Assembly (NCBI RefSeq): GCF_048128805.1
Contig: NC_136010.1
Coordinates: 19,038,980 to 19,102,979, forward strand
Direction: 5' to 3'
Source of the DNA: Centroberyx gerrardi
Lineage: Eukaryota; Chordata; Actinopteri; Beryciformes; Berycidae
Length of the DNA stretch: 64,000 bases
The notes beneath the pieces are model-generated. The model worked only from the letters and a program-made list of their open reading frames with translations. It did no database searches and had not been told where the DNA came from. Numbering within the stretch: position 1 is the first letter of the stretch; every line of letters starts with the position of its first letter. The position numbers were made by a program, and so were the translations under genes. Positions 24,001-50,899 of this stretch are shown piece by piece.

Positions 24001-26730
24001 TCCAAAGAAGGGCTTGGTTATAACATTCACCTTTTCAATGTCATAGTGAAGGCCCCGAGCAGCGAAGTTGGGAATGTAGTCATACTTGCGGATACCTTCA
24101 GGGTACTGTCAAGCAAAATGGATTAATTATTGGGAATCTAAATGCCGTTGTAATGTCAAGACACTTTAAGCCCCTGGAACAGACCTTGAAGTGTTCGATG
24201 AGGAAGCCTCTTGCCGTGTTGTAGATCATGGTGTCGAGTACGTTAGAGTAGAGGGCCAGTGTGTAGTCGTAGTCGAAGCCGTAGATGTCCACCTCAGCCA
24301 GGCTGACCTCGTTGTTGGCATAGATGGTGGAGGAGTTGAGCAGGTTACAGGCACCTGGTGGGATCAGGTCTGATCCAGAGAGAGTGGATGGGAAACCCTC
24401 ATTCAAATTAAACAAGTACAATACAGATCAATTTAGACAGATCTAACACTGACTAATCAGAATTAAGAGGATGATGCATAATCCAAATTAACCGCCGCTA
24501 GGTTTGGGCCGTTCACCACGTTTGACTCAAAATTTAAAGTTTAAAATTCAGCACTAATCTTTTTTTTGAGGAAAGGCATGCAGAGATTAGGAAACCTGTT
24601 GATTAAGCACTTCTGCAGGGGGGAAAACAGTGCGTCTAGCGAGGCAGGCAACAACAGGATTACAGAGAAGTCAAAGTTGCGCAATGTGCAATTCTAGGAT
24701 TTAAATGTACTTTTCATTGAACTGAATCCAAAAGCCACTGCAAACAATCGAACCATATGAAATCAAAACCTTATTTTTCCAGTTTTTTCCATCACTGTAG
24801 AGTAATGAATCATTGAATCTGAGCACATCTTTCATTATCTGTTATCCAAATGGAGATTTTTATTTTGTATAATCTATTTCATCACCTGTTTTTTTTCCTG
24901 GACCCTATTTATTTAAACAAGGACAACAGTTACACAGCAAACACACAGGCACAGATTAAACAAAGATTTTAGAATCTGTTTCCCAATCTGACTCTAAACC
25001 CCTCACTGGAACATGAACATGGGACAGTTTGACTGCGTGTCCATGGGTGAAAGTGGGACATGGCCTTCTGTCCTGGCACAGTTCAGTGGGGGCAGCTGGG
25101 CAGCAGAGGTGATGGATCTACCCGCTCTGAGGCAAGTTCACCTTCAGCTCTACTACTGGAAATATCTTCCTTTCCAGACTTAAAATACTATGTCACATGT
25201 CAAAACATTATTTCTATGGCATTACTAGTTCATTAGAGAGCATAGAGAGGGGATGGCATTTGACTGGCCAGATTAAAACCCAGGATGTTGTCAATGCGTG
25301 TTTTGCTTTGGCATTTACAAAAAATAAGTCTGTATAGGAATATTACAGGACAATTATAGCAGTATTATATTGATACCATAGGGGTGAAACAATATACCAA
25401 AGCAGGGCTGCGCTATATGGACAAATCACATCACATCACATCACAATACATCACAATATCAACAGCACCATAATCATAGGAAATTATTTTGATATGGATA
25501 TATAACAACATCTGCTTACATATGCAAAAACACATGCTAAATAATCAAATTGATGTTCATTGCATTGAACTGCATGGTAATATAACTGTGATCAATCTGA
25601 CATTTTCAAATAAGATTCCCTACTTTGTTTTAGATCTCATTCTGTGAGAGATTTTAATTAGTATTTCCTTTTTAGCATTAATTTATTCAACCGAATTGTG
25701 TATCACAATAACCCCACATCTTTAATTCACCATGATGTCATTCTAATGAAACAATAATAATAATGCAATAATATTTAATAATTGTCCACCCCTAGTCCAA
25801 ACAACCACAGGAACACTTTAAGTCCCTATAAGAATATATATTTCAGTGATTTTTCGCTAGGGCTGGTTTGTTGTTACGATCATGGCATATCATGCTGTAA
25901 TAACAGGTTATATTGTTCAGGTTAGATGCTGTTGGAGAGTTGCAGCCGAGAGATGAACCACAGACTTGTTGACTTGTTATAGCCTTGTTGCTTTCGCTCA
26001 TACCGCGTGCGTTTATTTAGAACAATATTCAGTTGTTTCAACTTAATTACTGTAACACATTTGGCATAGAGGAACTGGCAGCATTAATTTGCCATCTGTC
26101 CGATATGACCTACTTCGAAAGAGGATGAACACAATCCCTGAACAAAATGTCTTCAAGAGATAAAGGGCATTTTATGCCAACATGTTTATTCTGGGAACAG
26201 TGGGACTAGATGACGTGGTTATGACTAAAGCGGTTTCCTAAGTGCCAGGGCAGAAAAATGCTGAAATGTGCAAAAAGAGTTTATTCTAATGGCGGAGACA
26301 CGGGACAGTGTGGCATAGAGCTGCCCCACTTACCGTGAACCAGCCGTTTCATCTCACTGTAACGAGCCCACAGGTAAGTCTTCTGGTCCACTTTAGTGGC
26401 GGTGGATGAGTACGAGCGCCCAGTAAGACCAGTACCACCAGTGGCACCAGTAGCACCCAGGGGCTCCTGGGGTCTCTTCTTACCCCCAGCCTGGTGTCTG
26501 TGAGCTGCTGGTGAAGGCTCGCTGGATAAAAGCGCGTCTCTGCAGGAGTTTGAGCCACAACTTTGCTCATCGTTTTGGGTTTTTTTATGGGCGGCCTGCC
26601 GTCCACTTCCAGTAACCACGCATCTAGAGGACAATGCGTTCACTTTACAAGATCTCGCAACTGGAGGAGTCCTGTTCCCTTTAGTCCACAACGCGCGGCT
26701 TACAGCGGTACCCGCTGTCTTGAAAGACAT
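18095..26730 (-). CDS. nt5dc2: 5'-nucleotidase domain-containing protein 2 (HAD-like), 14 exons, 612 aa
   Basis: Coding exons in transcript order: 26334-26730, 24185-24369, 24031-24105, 23873-23928, 23527-23620, 22302-22430, 21920-21980, 21710-21812, 21497-21598, 21231-21312, 20276-20362, 19211-19351, 18514-18578, 18095-18356. All junctions are GT/AG and in phase. The start is the first ATG of the open frame ([10 protein letters not shown]); codons further upstream are not ATG. The N-terminal 50 residues lack acidic residues and are rich in Arg, Ser and Ala, like a mitochondrial presequence, followed by a Gly-Ala-Thr run. HAD motif I is FDYDYT (Asp164, Asp166), motif II LITNSP (about 357-362), and the acidic motif YFGDHLYSD ends with Asp449 and Asp454. 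The C-terminus [20 protein letters not shown] is family-typical. NT5DC2 is favoured over NT5DC3 by segments such as [14 protein letters not shown] and [13 protein letters not shown]. The natural substrate of the family member is not established. Confidence 0.92.
19959..20226. mobile_element. Decayed hAT-like MITE in an nt5dc2 intron
   Basis: The left end reads TAGGGTTGCACAATTAATC and the right end, inverted, TAGGATTCCACAATTAATC, giving imperfect inverted repeats of about 19 bp. The interior is AT-rich and non-coding. The flanking octamers agree at five of eight positions, compatible with an old 8-bp target duplication. It lies in the intron between exons 19211-19351 and 20276-20362. Confidence 0.6.
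20563..21224. mobile_element. Palindromic-ended DNA element in an nt5dc2 intron
   Basis: The left end, GGGCGCACACTACACAACTT, has an inverted partner at the right end reading GTTGTGTAGTTTGCACTC on the plus strand, which marks a cut-and-paste element of unknown superfamily. The interior has no intact transposase. The element fills most of the 868-bp intron, and its right end stops only about six bases from the 5' splice site of the exon at 21,231-21,312. Confidence 0.6.
25379..25794. mobile_element. Probable hAT-like MITE in nt5dc2 intron 1
   Basis: The ends TAGGGGTGAAACAATAT (left) and, inverted, TAGGGGTGGACAATTATT (right) form imperfect inverted repeats. The interior contains an ATCAC pentamer run at about 25,425-25,460 and is AT-rich. 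Flanking octamers do not match, so the boundaries and superfamily are uncertain. Confidence 0.45.
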
Positions 26731-26920
26731 TGTTACAGTCCAATGCAGCAAATCACACCAGATCTGTTCTTCTGCTTCTGCAAGCTGCTACTTGACAAAA
26801 CTTTGGCTGACGCTTGCCTGCCATTGCCTCGTTTTCCAGTGCCACTTGTCACGCCCCTTTATTAAAAAGAGGAGAGAAAGGGGAGGGGCCGTAGTCTCTG
26901 TAACCAATCAGAACTAAGAT
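26731..26920 (-). promoter_or_regulatory. nt5dc2: nt5dc2 5' untranslated and promoter region
   Basis: Directly upstream of the start codon the sequence is GC-richer and carries a GGGAGGGGCCG box (GC-box-like, about 26,879-26,890) and ACCAATCAGA at about 26,902-26,911, which is an inverted CCAAT box for this minus-strand gene. No TATA box stands at a convincing distance. The transcription start cannot be read from sequence. Confidence 0.5.
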
Positions 26921-28060
26921 CTACCTGCACGCTTCCATCTCAGCCTCCTGCCAAAATATTGGGAGTTAATGAGGCCATCTGTTTACAGCTCCAAAAAAGT
27001 ATGAAATGTCCATTAAATGTCTCCAAACAACTCGAGCAGCATGATCCATGTGTTTTGTAGCAATACGACTGCATTGTGGGTCCAAATGTCCAATATTTAG
27101 CTCATTATCTCCTATATTTTCCTCACTGAGGAGGTGAATTACTCCTTTAATGAGTGCAGATTGCATTGTGCAACAGTTACTAACAGTCAGATTACTGTAG
27201 TCAATACACATGTGTATTTATGTTACTTTCCCCTAAAACAATAGTAGCCTATATCCCATATAATTAACAGCAGGCATCTCAAAATACTATATCAATAAGT
27301 TTCAAATAATACTGCATTAGTACCCAAATTCCACGGTACATGTACAGTGTTCGCTTTATTTATTCTTCATGACAAAAGTGGTTCACAGGTCAATAAAATA
27401 AATTGCATACACATGAACAGTTGAGGACCACCAAATGTGTATGTGGGGCATGTGCAAGTCATTTTCTACAACAATATACACAAAATGCAGACCACATAAA
27501 TACAGTTGTTAATTAAAAACATTATACAGCAATAGCCGATTAAATTATACACAACTTGCGAAAGAGTGAATTAAATAGATTCAGAAATCCATTTACAACC
27601 TTCAACACAATATTTCATTATGGTAGGACATTTTCACTTTTAGCATACTTACCCCCATTTGAGTTCATGAACAGTCAACTATCAATAGGCCATAGCTCCC
27701 TGGTTGTCTATAGCTGTGTTATTATACTGTCTAAACCTTATCTAGACATCGTACCTCTGTTTCTATGAACTATGGTGATGATAATATTTTCTGCGTCCAC
27801 AATCAGAAATAAGCAATTTTGGCTTTTTTCAGTTCTCAATAGGCTAATAATTGTTGATGGTGACCATTACTTCCAGGGGAATTGTTGACTGACAATGAAC
27901 TCATTCAAGGTATGCATGCTAAAAAGTGAAAATATTCCACCAAAATGAAATATTACTTTAAATCAGTGCTAACACTTGCCAATGAGTTACCTCAAAAACA
28001 AGCAAAACATTCCTTCAAATAAAAAAAAAAAAATACACATCACTTCTACAGTGTTGAATA
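26921..28060. other. Non-coding stretch between nt5dc2 and bicd
   Basis: AT-rich with no supportable exon. AATAAATAAA occurs on the minus strand near 27,356-27,367; it could be a far-distal poly(A) signal for bicd, implying a 3' untranslated region of nearly 4 kb, but nothing else here supports that. Confidence 0.45.
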
Positions 28061-28634
28061 CTGTAAATCCTCTAATAGTGGCCTGTAGTCAATTAAAAGC
28101 CGGGTCTCCGATAATGGCCGGGGGCGTGGTCAACAAATAAAGGCCGGCCTCAAATACAGGCCGGGGAAAAAAACAAAGGAAACAAGACTAGCCCTCGGCG
28201 TGCCGAAACCTCCAACGGCGATATGATATAACTGTATAGATTCTATTCTTAGCTTCAGTTAGCTTCAGCTTACATGCAAACAACGGTGGATACCGGTAAA
28301 CTCCTGGTGCCTGTTTGTAACTGTAGTTTGTAGTAACGTACAAGTGCCACAAGATGGCTCGGCCGGTGGAAGTCTCTGGAACATGCCGTCGTCGATTACC
28401 ATAATTATCGGTAATGCAATGCAGTAACAAAAAAACGGCTACCTAACGAACCCCAACAGAAGCAGATCAGAAAACAAGGAGGCTTCGTACTAAAATATGA
28501 GCAAATATACTTATCAAACAGAGGGAATTAGAAATAAAGGCCGGTCTCTAATATAAGCCTGCTTCCAATAAAGGCCTGGTACCCTCTGCAGTTGAGGTAA
28601 ATAAAGGCCTGGGCCAATATTAGAGGATTTACGG
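28061..28634. mobile_element. Non-autonomous TA-flanked element with internal AAAGGCC repeats
   Basis: The ends CTGTAAATCCTCTAATA and, inverted, CCGTAAATCCTCTAATA differ at one position. The element is flanked by the dinucleotide TA on both sides (28,059-28,060 and 28,635-28,636), as in Tc1/mariner-type insertion. The inner flanks carry repeated AATAAAGGCC or related ATGGCCGGG motifs: three near the left end and four near the right. Such subterminal repeats are usual transposase-binding sites. There is no transposase frame. Confidence 0.75.
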
Positions 28635-31117
28635 TAGTAGCCTATATTAAAAATGTGATGTAGTCTAAAACCAACAGACCAGAGGGAAACCAAGGCACTA
28701 AAATTTTCAACACAAAAAAAAACAAACACATCAATCAGCAGGACGTGGCCTCTTCTAAAACCTACAATACAGGACGGTAAAGAAAGTGAAACAATTTGCT
28801 GTCAACATTTTCTTGCATTCAGTTTTCCTTCTTTTAAACAGACATTTCCAAACGTTGACTAAAATATGACTGGTCTCATTAGATTCTCTAATTTCTTTGA
28901 ATTTAAAATGCACTCTGAAGCAGGCGGTAGATCCGCTGCGGTCCTCAAAACACAGTCCTGGCATCAAACTACCGTATTACCATTCCTGTCTTGGGTTGCT
29001 AGAGGGATACGTTTACATTGTGAATCATTTTCCATTTTATTTCATGATAGGGCTTTTGCCATCCATCTCTATTTTGCTATTGGCTATAAAGCACATTATA
29101 ACTTCTGAAAAGTGCTATACAAATAATGTTTATTATTGGTATTTTGTTCTCCTACAGGTACGTAGGGAAATGTTTCTACATTTGTCCTTCAGCAACCATA
29201 ACAGCTTGCCAGCATTGTTAGCATTCCTAGTTAACCACAGGCAAACAAACTAGCTTGCTGTGAGTATTACCTGTTAGTTTGAACTTGGAAAGCTCACTTT
29301 GGTAGCTTGCAGAATTTTAGTTAACAGAGTGCCAATGCATACAAATGCCTGGTGAAATAAAATAATGAAATTCAAAATGTCAAAGTATCCCATTTAAGTA
29401 GTGAGAAGCTATAGCTTATATATATAGCTTAGCTGTTGAAAAGAGTGACACAAATCTGATGCTGAATTAGTGGGCTCGAGGCAACTGTTACCCTGACTTG
29501 GTAACCAAGAGAAATGTCCATTTGACATTTTTCCTGGTTAGTATTAGGTTTGGGTAAACTAAGCCCCTGTAAGTCTTAAGTGATACAATGCAGTGTTATT
29601 GCAGCCCCACAACCCATCAAGCAGGAGAGCAAACTATCAGCAAAAGCGATGCTTGGACCGGTTTGCGTCCCCAAATGACAACAAGATGTTTACTGTGAGA
29701 GATGCCAAATGACAGGTGTAAAATGGCAGCAGTGGGCCTCTGTAATTAATCAAAAGTCAAGGGGAGCTTGAAGACCCACCCTGATCCTGATGAACAACAG
29801 GAAGGATACAGGCACTGTCCTGACTCGGTCTGCATAGTTTGCAAAGTAAGTATGATGCCCATTAAACATCTCCCAAATCCCAAATCTGATTACTTGGTGT
29901 TTGACCTGAGGTGGTGAACTTATGGCTGATCTATTTCCATCAGTGAAATGACCTGTTTACTGACCTCAAGTTAAAGGGTATGGCTGATAGGCCAAAGCCA
30001 AAGGGTCAGACACATTACAGGATAAAAAAGGGGATTCAACTACCACTAATGAAAGGTATAAACCTCAAGACAACAGCAAGCTCTTTACTTTTAGTATAGC
30101 AATTATGTTAGTAAGGCTGCATTGTTCTATAAAACCATACTACCTGGGAGGGTTATCACAGCTGATCTACTGGGTAACTGTCACTACAAGCAGCCGGACA
30201 GGCCTGGTCAGGAGGCCAGGCCAAAGGCAAGAGTGTCAAGACATACTGCCTTGAAACAGATCATAGCCTTGCATATGCAAACGTAGCAGGGTGAAACACA
30301 GGAGAGGCTGCTCAGTTAGACAAAGCCTGTTAATTTTGAGTTTGAGGACAGTAAATACTGTACATGAAGAGTGCATCAGTCTGGAATAAATACTGTCAAT
30401 GGATCATCACAACACACAGCCTTTAACAAGACCATGAGATGGAGGTTGGTGCCACTCGGGACAAGACACAGTCAATGACATCACAGAGCAATGAGCAGCA
30501 AATCTGTCTCTTCATCCCTCCTCTCCAGGCTGCATGCAGGCATCTCTTCTCCGAGCAGAGAGAGCCGAGAAGGCGGGATGAGAGATGTTTTTTTTTTTTT
30601 TTTTTTTTTTAATCCATTGTTCTGGTGGGTAGAGCGGGGAATGTGGCGTTAAGTCTCGGATGGACAGGATGTCTCGGGTCAGGAAAGGAGGAGGGAGCCG
30701 TGGGGTCGACATGAAGACAGGTCCTTATGGAGGAGTGGGGGTTTGGAGTGATGGAAGGACTTTTTCAGCGCTACAGAGACAGGGGTGAGACAGAGACAAA
30801 AGAAAACATATTTAGTTCTCAACTCAAAAAATAATCAATGAAAAGGGTGAGGATAATTAAGCCACAAAACATATCAATGCAGCACATCAAGAGAGACAAA
30901 GGATCAGCAAATAAGGAGCTCACAAGAGGTTGGTGGCTATGAATTAAGGTTGAAATGTATAGAAAGCGAACACTTGTTAGCCCCAATAGGCATTAGTTCT
31001 TAACAAAATGTGTGCAACAAGACCCATGATTAAAATACAAATATTATTAATCGATCCTTGAAGATTATGATTCATAGCGTATTTCTTTAAGTCGGTGAAG
31101 TATAATGCCACTTTATC
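28635..31117. other. Downstream flank of bicd, possibly 3' untranslated region
   Basis: No exon is recognised. The near part (about 30,500-31,117) may be bicd 3' untranslated sequence. It contains a 23-base T run at 30,588-30,610 (an A run on the minus strand). No AATAAA is seen on the minus strand within about 1.9 kb of the bicd stop codon, so the transcript end is unresolved. Confidence 0.45.
29020..29145 (+). mobile_element. LINE 3' tail fragment
   Basis: The stretch ends AAAGTGCTATACAAATAATG followed by TTATTATT, matching the terminal signature of the LINE fragment at 13,241-13,800 but in the opposite orientation. Only the 3' untranslated end is present, as expected for a 5'-truncated insertion. 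Confidence 0.5.
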
Positions 31118-46501
<15,384 letters not shown>

Positions 46502-46582
46502 CCTTGCCTGGCCTCCCACTGGTCTACTAATGCTCCACCGGGACGCCTGCCTCCTTCACTCCTCCACTCTCATTACTCCACA
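46502..46582 (-). other. bicd 5' untranslated part of coding exon 1, with a short upstream frame
   Basis: The exon begins after the acceptor CTCTCCCACAG at 46,583 and runs into the start codon at 46,499-46,501. It contains an upstream ATG giving a five-codon frame, ATGAGAGTGGAGGAGTGA, closed before the main start. A 5' leader intron therefore separates this exon from the one at about 47,621. Confidence 0.7.
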
Positions 46583-47620
46583 CTGTGGGAGAGAAGAAAC
46601 ACAAAGATGAAGGTTATCTGAGCTAACTGAGGCATTGGAACTGCTATCAAGTTTATATAGGCATATAGGTTTTTTATAAAGCCTACCAACCCACACTATG
46701 GCAAACTGCATAGGGTGAGATTAGCAGAAGCCCAAACAGCCACTAGACAAATGCAAGAACACATTACCTAAATGCTGCCTGTTTGGAAACATGGCTAACC
46801 TTATAGTTACCAAGTAGCTCGCCAATTCGGACTCTAATATCTATATTAGCAGCAGGTACAACATACAGTTCACTCCTGTAGCTAGTAACATTGCTAGCTA
46901 GCTAATTGGTTGGCTAAGCTACCTCCTAGGCCGTGGCTATCTTAAAGATCGCCATTGATGATTCCGCAAATCCCCTTAGTTAATAGCGACAGGCTGGCAC
47001 TAAACTGAGATGCTAAGACTGGACTGTTCGCCACAGAGAAAACGTAACGTTAACTACATCACTGGCCAATAATGTAATATAAGAGTTACATCAACCATAC
47101 CACGTCTCAATCAGAATATGCAGGCAGTTACTAGTTAACGTTAGCTAGATTGGAATTACATCCCCTGAAGTGTGTCCCCAAATGTCCTCCACAAAGTATC
47201 CGGGGAAACAAAACGCATTTATTTGAGGGTGTATGATTTCCCACCCGTGTTGCCTGGGTTGGGCGGAGTTCTCCCGTTTCCTGATGTCCACTTGTCTGAC
47301 CGAAGATGAAACACCACACGCCGGGTTGTCCAGACTGACATTAACATTAACGTTAGCAAACAGGATACGATTGAGCAGTTAGCTACGGGTAGCTTTGGCC
47401 TAAAATGACCAGAAGACGATAGTACAAGGCAACCAGCAACCTCTAGTTGGAAAATTTAGCTAGCTGCCTATTTCGTAACCGGCTAAATTACATTAACGCA
47501 ATGCACGAGACCGATCTCCCGAGTAGCGGTAGTTTGCTCTCTCGTTGTTAACACCAGTGGATCCCGGTTAACATTACTAGGCAAGCTAGTTAGCCAGTAT
47601 TAGCCAAACGAGCTACTCAC

Positions 47621-47760
47621 CTCCAGCCTTGCGTCAAGTATCCGGCGCGTCAGTCGTCAACAAATGTGAATTGAGTTGTTCCTTCAGTAGCTAGCCAGTG
47701 ACAACGATAGCTAACAGTGACAGCAGGGCCAGGTTACAGAGAACAGCGCTTCTCCTCCCA
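47621..47760 (-). other. bicd non-coding exon 1
   Basis: The donor GGCTGGAG/GTGAGTAG on the minus strand places the exon's 3' edge at 47,621. The 5' edge is not readable and is set here to the start of the GC-richer promoter block. It is spliced to 46,582 to form the leader. Confidence 0.55.
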
Positions 47761-48137
47761 CCCGGTTCTCTTGTTTCCCAGTGAGGTCGAGTGTCAAAAG
47801 CGCGCCGAAATCGTAAAGCACGATTACCCCCCCTAGCAACGGCACTGTGCAATTTCACCCCAAGTACAGGAAACAGTCTTTATCTTCTCACTGGGGCTTA
47901 TCGTGGTCTGTTCTATATATCGATACATAGACATTTAACCATGGATACAATGTATGCAATGTATTATATTCTATCAACAAATGCGAAATAGGAGATAAAT
48001 AACGAAAAGCCGGAGGTTAGTGAAGAAAGAGACTTCCGCTCGTAACGTCCTGGACTTCCTTTGTACTTCCGTATGTGCAGCGCACGTTGGTTGCGGTCTC
48101 CAGTAATTTATTCAATCGCTGTGCATAGTAGTACACC
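47761..48137. promoter_or_regulatory. Shared bidirectional promoter of bicd and apex2
   Basis: About 0.4 kb separates the minus-strand bicd leader from the plus-strand apex2 start codon. The block lacks a TATA box at a useful distance, carries two ETS-type cores on the plus strand (GACTTCCGCTC near 48,032 and TACTTCCGTATG near 48,065) and a GCGCGCCGAAA near 47,800. ETS sites and a lack of TATA are usual in bidirectional housekeeping promoters. The presence of one promoter serving both genes is inferred from layout. Confidence 0.6.
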
Positions 48138-50716
48138 ATGAAGATCGTTACTTGGAACATAAATGGCATTAGGACTTTCAGAGGTGGCATTAAAAACGCT
48201 CTTGATTCGCTGGACGCAGATATTATCTGTGTTCAGGAGACAAAAGTGACAAGTAAGTGGTTAGCTTAGTAACGTTGGAAAACCCGGGAGCTGTCAGCTA
48301 AAAGCAAGCCTGTTATAACGTTATCCTAGGAAGCTCTTCATCTAATATTAATTTAGTTATAATAATATATTATTTTAATCGGTAACAACCAAACTTTCCC
48401 CCACAGGAGACTTGCTTGATGAAAGAACTGCCATTGTTGACGGCTACAACTCCTATTTCAGCTTCAGTCGTGGACGCAGCGGCTATTCAGGTTCATAACA
48501 TTGTTACAACAATTCACTTCACGCCACTGGGCTATGCCGCTGTTTCTGTCGTATGTTTCAGTCATATCCCAAGTGTATCCACGCCAAAACCTTTTATCTA
48601 GCAGTAATTTTGCCGAATGGATACTTCTATTACTTCTATTAGTTCATGAAACAGTGAGTGCCCCCTGTCATCTGTTACACTGTAGATGCTACCAACACAC
48701 TACAGTATGCAAACTCTAAATTTACCTCCCATTCCTGCCCTGCACAGGGGTTGCCACTTACTGTAAAGACAGCGCCACTCCATTTGCTGCTGAGGAGGGT
48801 CTTACAGGTCTGCTGACCAACCATGAAGGGTCTGTTGGATGCCATGGTGACCGTACAGAGTTTTCTGATGAGGAGTTGCAGCTTTTGGACAATGAAGGAC
48901 GAGCTGTTATTACCCAGCACAGAATCATGTAAGAGGAAAATACTACTTTGAAGTTTCAATTGGGATGCTTTGTTTAAGCATATTATGTTTTTGTGGCACA
49001 CATACTGTGTCCGTATTGGGTATTCATCTTTTGTTTATGTGGCCTTATATTTTTTACCCCCACAGGTGTCAAGACCAAATGCAAACAGTTACAATAATCA
49101 ATGTATACTGTCCAAGAGCTGACCCTGAAAAGCCGGAGCGAAAACAGTTCAAACTGCAGTTCTACAAGTTGCTGCAGTGTCGGGCTGAAGCCATACTCAA
49201 GGCTGGGAGGTGAGAGTTTAGGGAGGATTGGCAATGACATTTAACACTTGAGCAGTCTGAATTAAATATTATTATGAATTTGTTTCTCTGTTCATTCTTT
49301 CAGCCATGTGATTGTTTTAGGAGATGTGAATACATCTCACCGGCCACTAGACCACTGTGACCCCGATGGCATTGTAAGTGAAGGGTTAGAATACTCTCAT
49401 ATGAGGGCTTTTCTACTTTGGTATATTAAAGGATAATTTAGGTTAATTTCATATGGTGGGTAATAACAAATTCACATCCATGCTAAGTGTGCACAATGTA
49501 TCCATGCTCATAATAATTAGACTCTTCCTACTTTATTTTTGCCATCACTTAGGATGATTTTGAGGAGAACCCTGGAAGAAAATGGCTGAATGGCTTCTTG
49601 CACAGTGACGGTAAAGGAAAAGGGAATGAGGAGGAACCAGCTGAAGAATGTGAGGTAACTTCAGTAGATCCCGTCCACAGTGGAAAATTTGTGGATACCT
49701 TTCGCTACTTCCACCCAACTCGCACCCATGCTTTCACATGCTGGTCCACTCTCACCGGTGCCCGCCAGACCAACTACGGCACACGCATCGACTATATATT
49801 TGCTGACTACCTGCTGGCCAAGGAGCAGTTTGTGGCAGCAGATATCATGCCAGAGGTGGAGGGGTCAGACCACTGTCCCGTGTGGGGGGAACTCCGCTGC
49901 TCTCTCTTGCCCAGCTCTAAGATTCCTCCTCTCTGTACTCGCCATCTGCCAGAGTTTGCTGGCAAGCAGCAGAAACTCTCCCGGTTCCTCGTTAAAGTGG
50001 ACCAAAAATCAATCCAGTCTGAGTCCAGGGATGCATTACCTGGATCTCAAGAGGCTGAAGAGAGGCGGGAGAATGTAAACCCCCTTAGAGCCGGAAACAG
50101 CTCTGGAAAGAAAAGGACATTGACGGCGGACTCTGCTGTCCCGAAGGGGAAAAAGACTAAGACAATAAAGACTTCCTCAAAGCCTCAGGGCAGCCTCCTT
50201 GCCTTTTTCAAACCCAAGCTCACTAACGTCGTTCCTTCTATGGAAACCCCTGCTAGTCAGTGTGAAAAAATGCTTGGGATAGCTGAAGTGACCTCATCAC
50301 AGAACTTCCAAAAAGGGTGTGCGACTAGACAAGATGTCTCCCCAGGCACAGGCGGGGACGCTGAGGTTACTGAGGGTGTCGGTGATGGCTCGCCACAGCT
50401 GTGCCCCGGCAGCAGCAGCACAGAGGAAAGTGACAAACAGATGGAGACGAAAGCTGAACGTTTAACCTCACAACCCACCGTGGGACCCTCGGATACCAAG
50501 AAGGGGGCATCGTCGGTGTTTTGGAAGTCTGTGCTTCACGGACCGCCCCCGCCACCCGCCTGTAAAGTTCATGGGGAACCCTGTGTGCTTCGGACTGTCA
50601 AAAAGGAGGGGCCTAACATGGGCAGGCAGTTCTTTGTGTGCGCCCGTCCTCAGGGGCATTCCTCCAATCCTGAGGCTCGCTGTAATTACTTTGCGTGGGT
50701 TGACAAGGGGAAATAG
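48138..50716 (+). CDS. apex2: AP endonuclease 2, 6 exons, 585 aa
   Basis: Exons: 48138-48252, 48407-48490, 48748-48928, 49066-49209, 49304-49373, 49553-50716, all in phase. APEX2 cleaves abasic sites weakly and is chiefly a 3'-5' exonuclease/3'-phosphodiesterase working with PCNA in base excision repair and ATR-Chk1 signalling in the nucleus. The exonuclease-endonuclease-phosphatase fold is shown by MKIVTWNINGIR at the start, the metal ligand Glu34 in CVQETK, VLGDVNTSH, and the terminal GSDHCPVWGEL. A PCNA-interacting box QGSLLAFF follows near residue 420. The C-terminus is a GRF zinc finger (CKVHGEPC, GPNMGRQFFVCARP, CNYFAW). Human APEX2 is 518 aa; the extra length lies in the linker. The donor of intron 2 (CAG/GTTCAT) is weak. 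Confidence 0.96.
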
Positions 50717-50871
50717 CAACGTGTTTATTGTAAGGACCACAAGTTTTTCCTGGCTCATCGATAAACTTAGGAAAACCCCTAGTTCAAACATAGTATGACT
50801 ACTACACAGAAGTCTGGCATTATTTTACAGATGTTAACTGTTGATTATGTAATGATTTTTTTTAGTTTTAG

Positions 50872-50877
50872 AATAAA
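50872..50877 (+). other. apex2: apex2 poly(A) signal
   Basis: AATAAA lies 156 bases after the stop codon and is followed by a T/G-rich stretch (TTTTTTATGTCTTTGTGTT), as expected for cleavage. Confidence 0.85.
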
Positions 50878-50899
50878 GACGGTACTTTTTTATGTCTTT

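Noticed and set aside
26731-26751. A seven-residue N-terminal extension of nt5dc2 (beginning LHWTVT)
   Set aside because: The codon at its start is TTG; the ATG at 26,728-26,730 is the proper start.
46502-46519. An upstream in-frame extension of the bicd start (GGQAR before MLEADAD)
   Set aside because: The codon at its beginning is GTG, not ATG, so the first ATG in frame at 46,499-46,501 is used.
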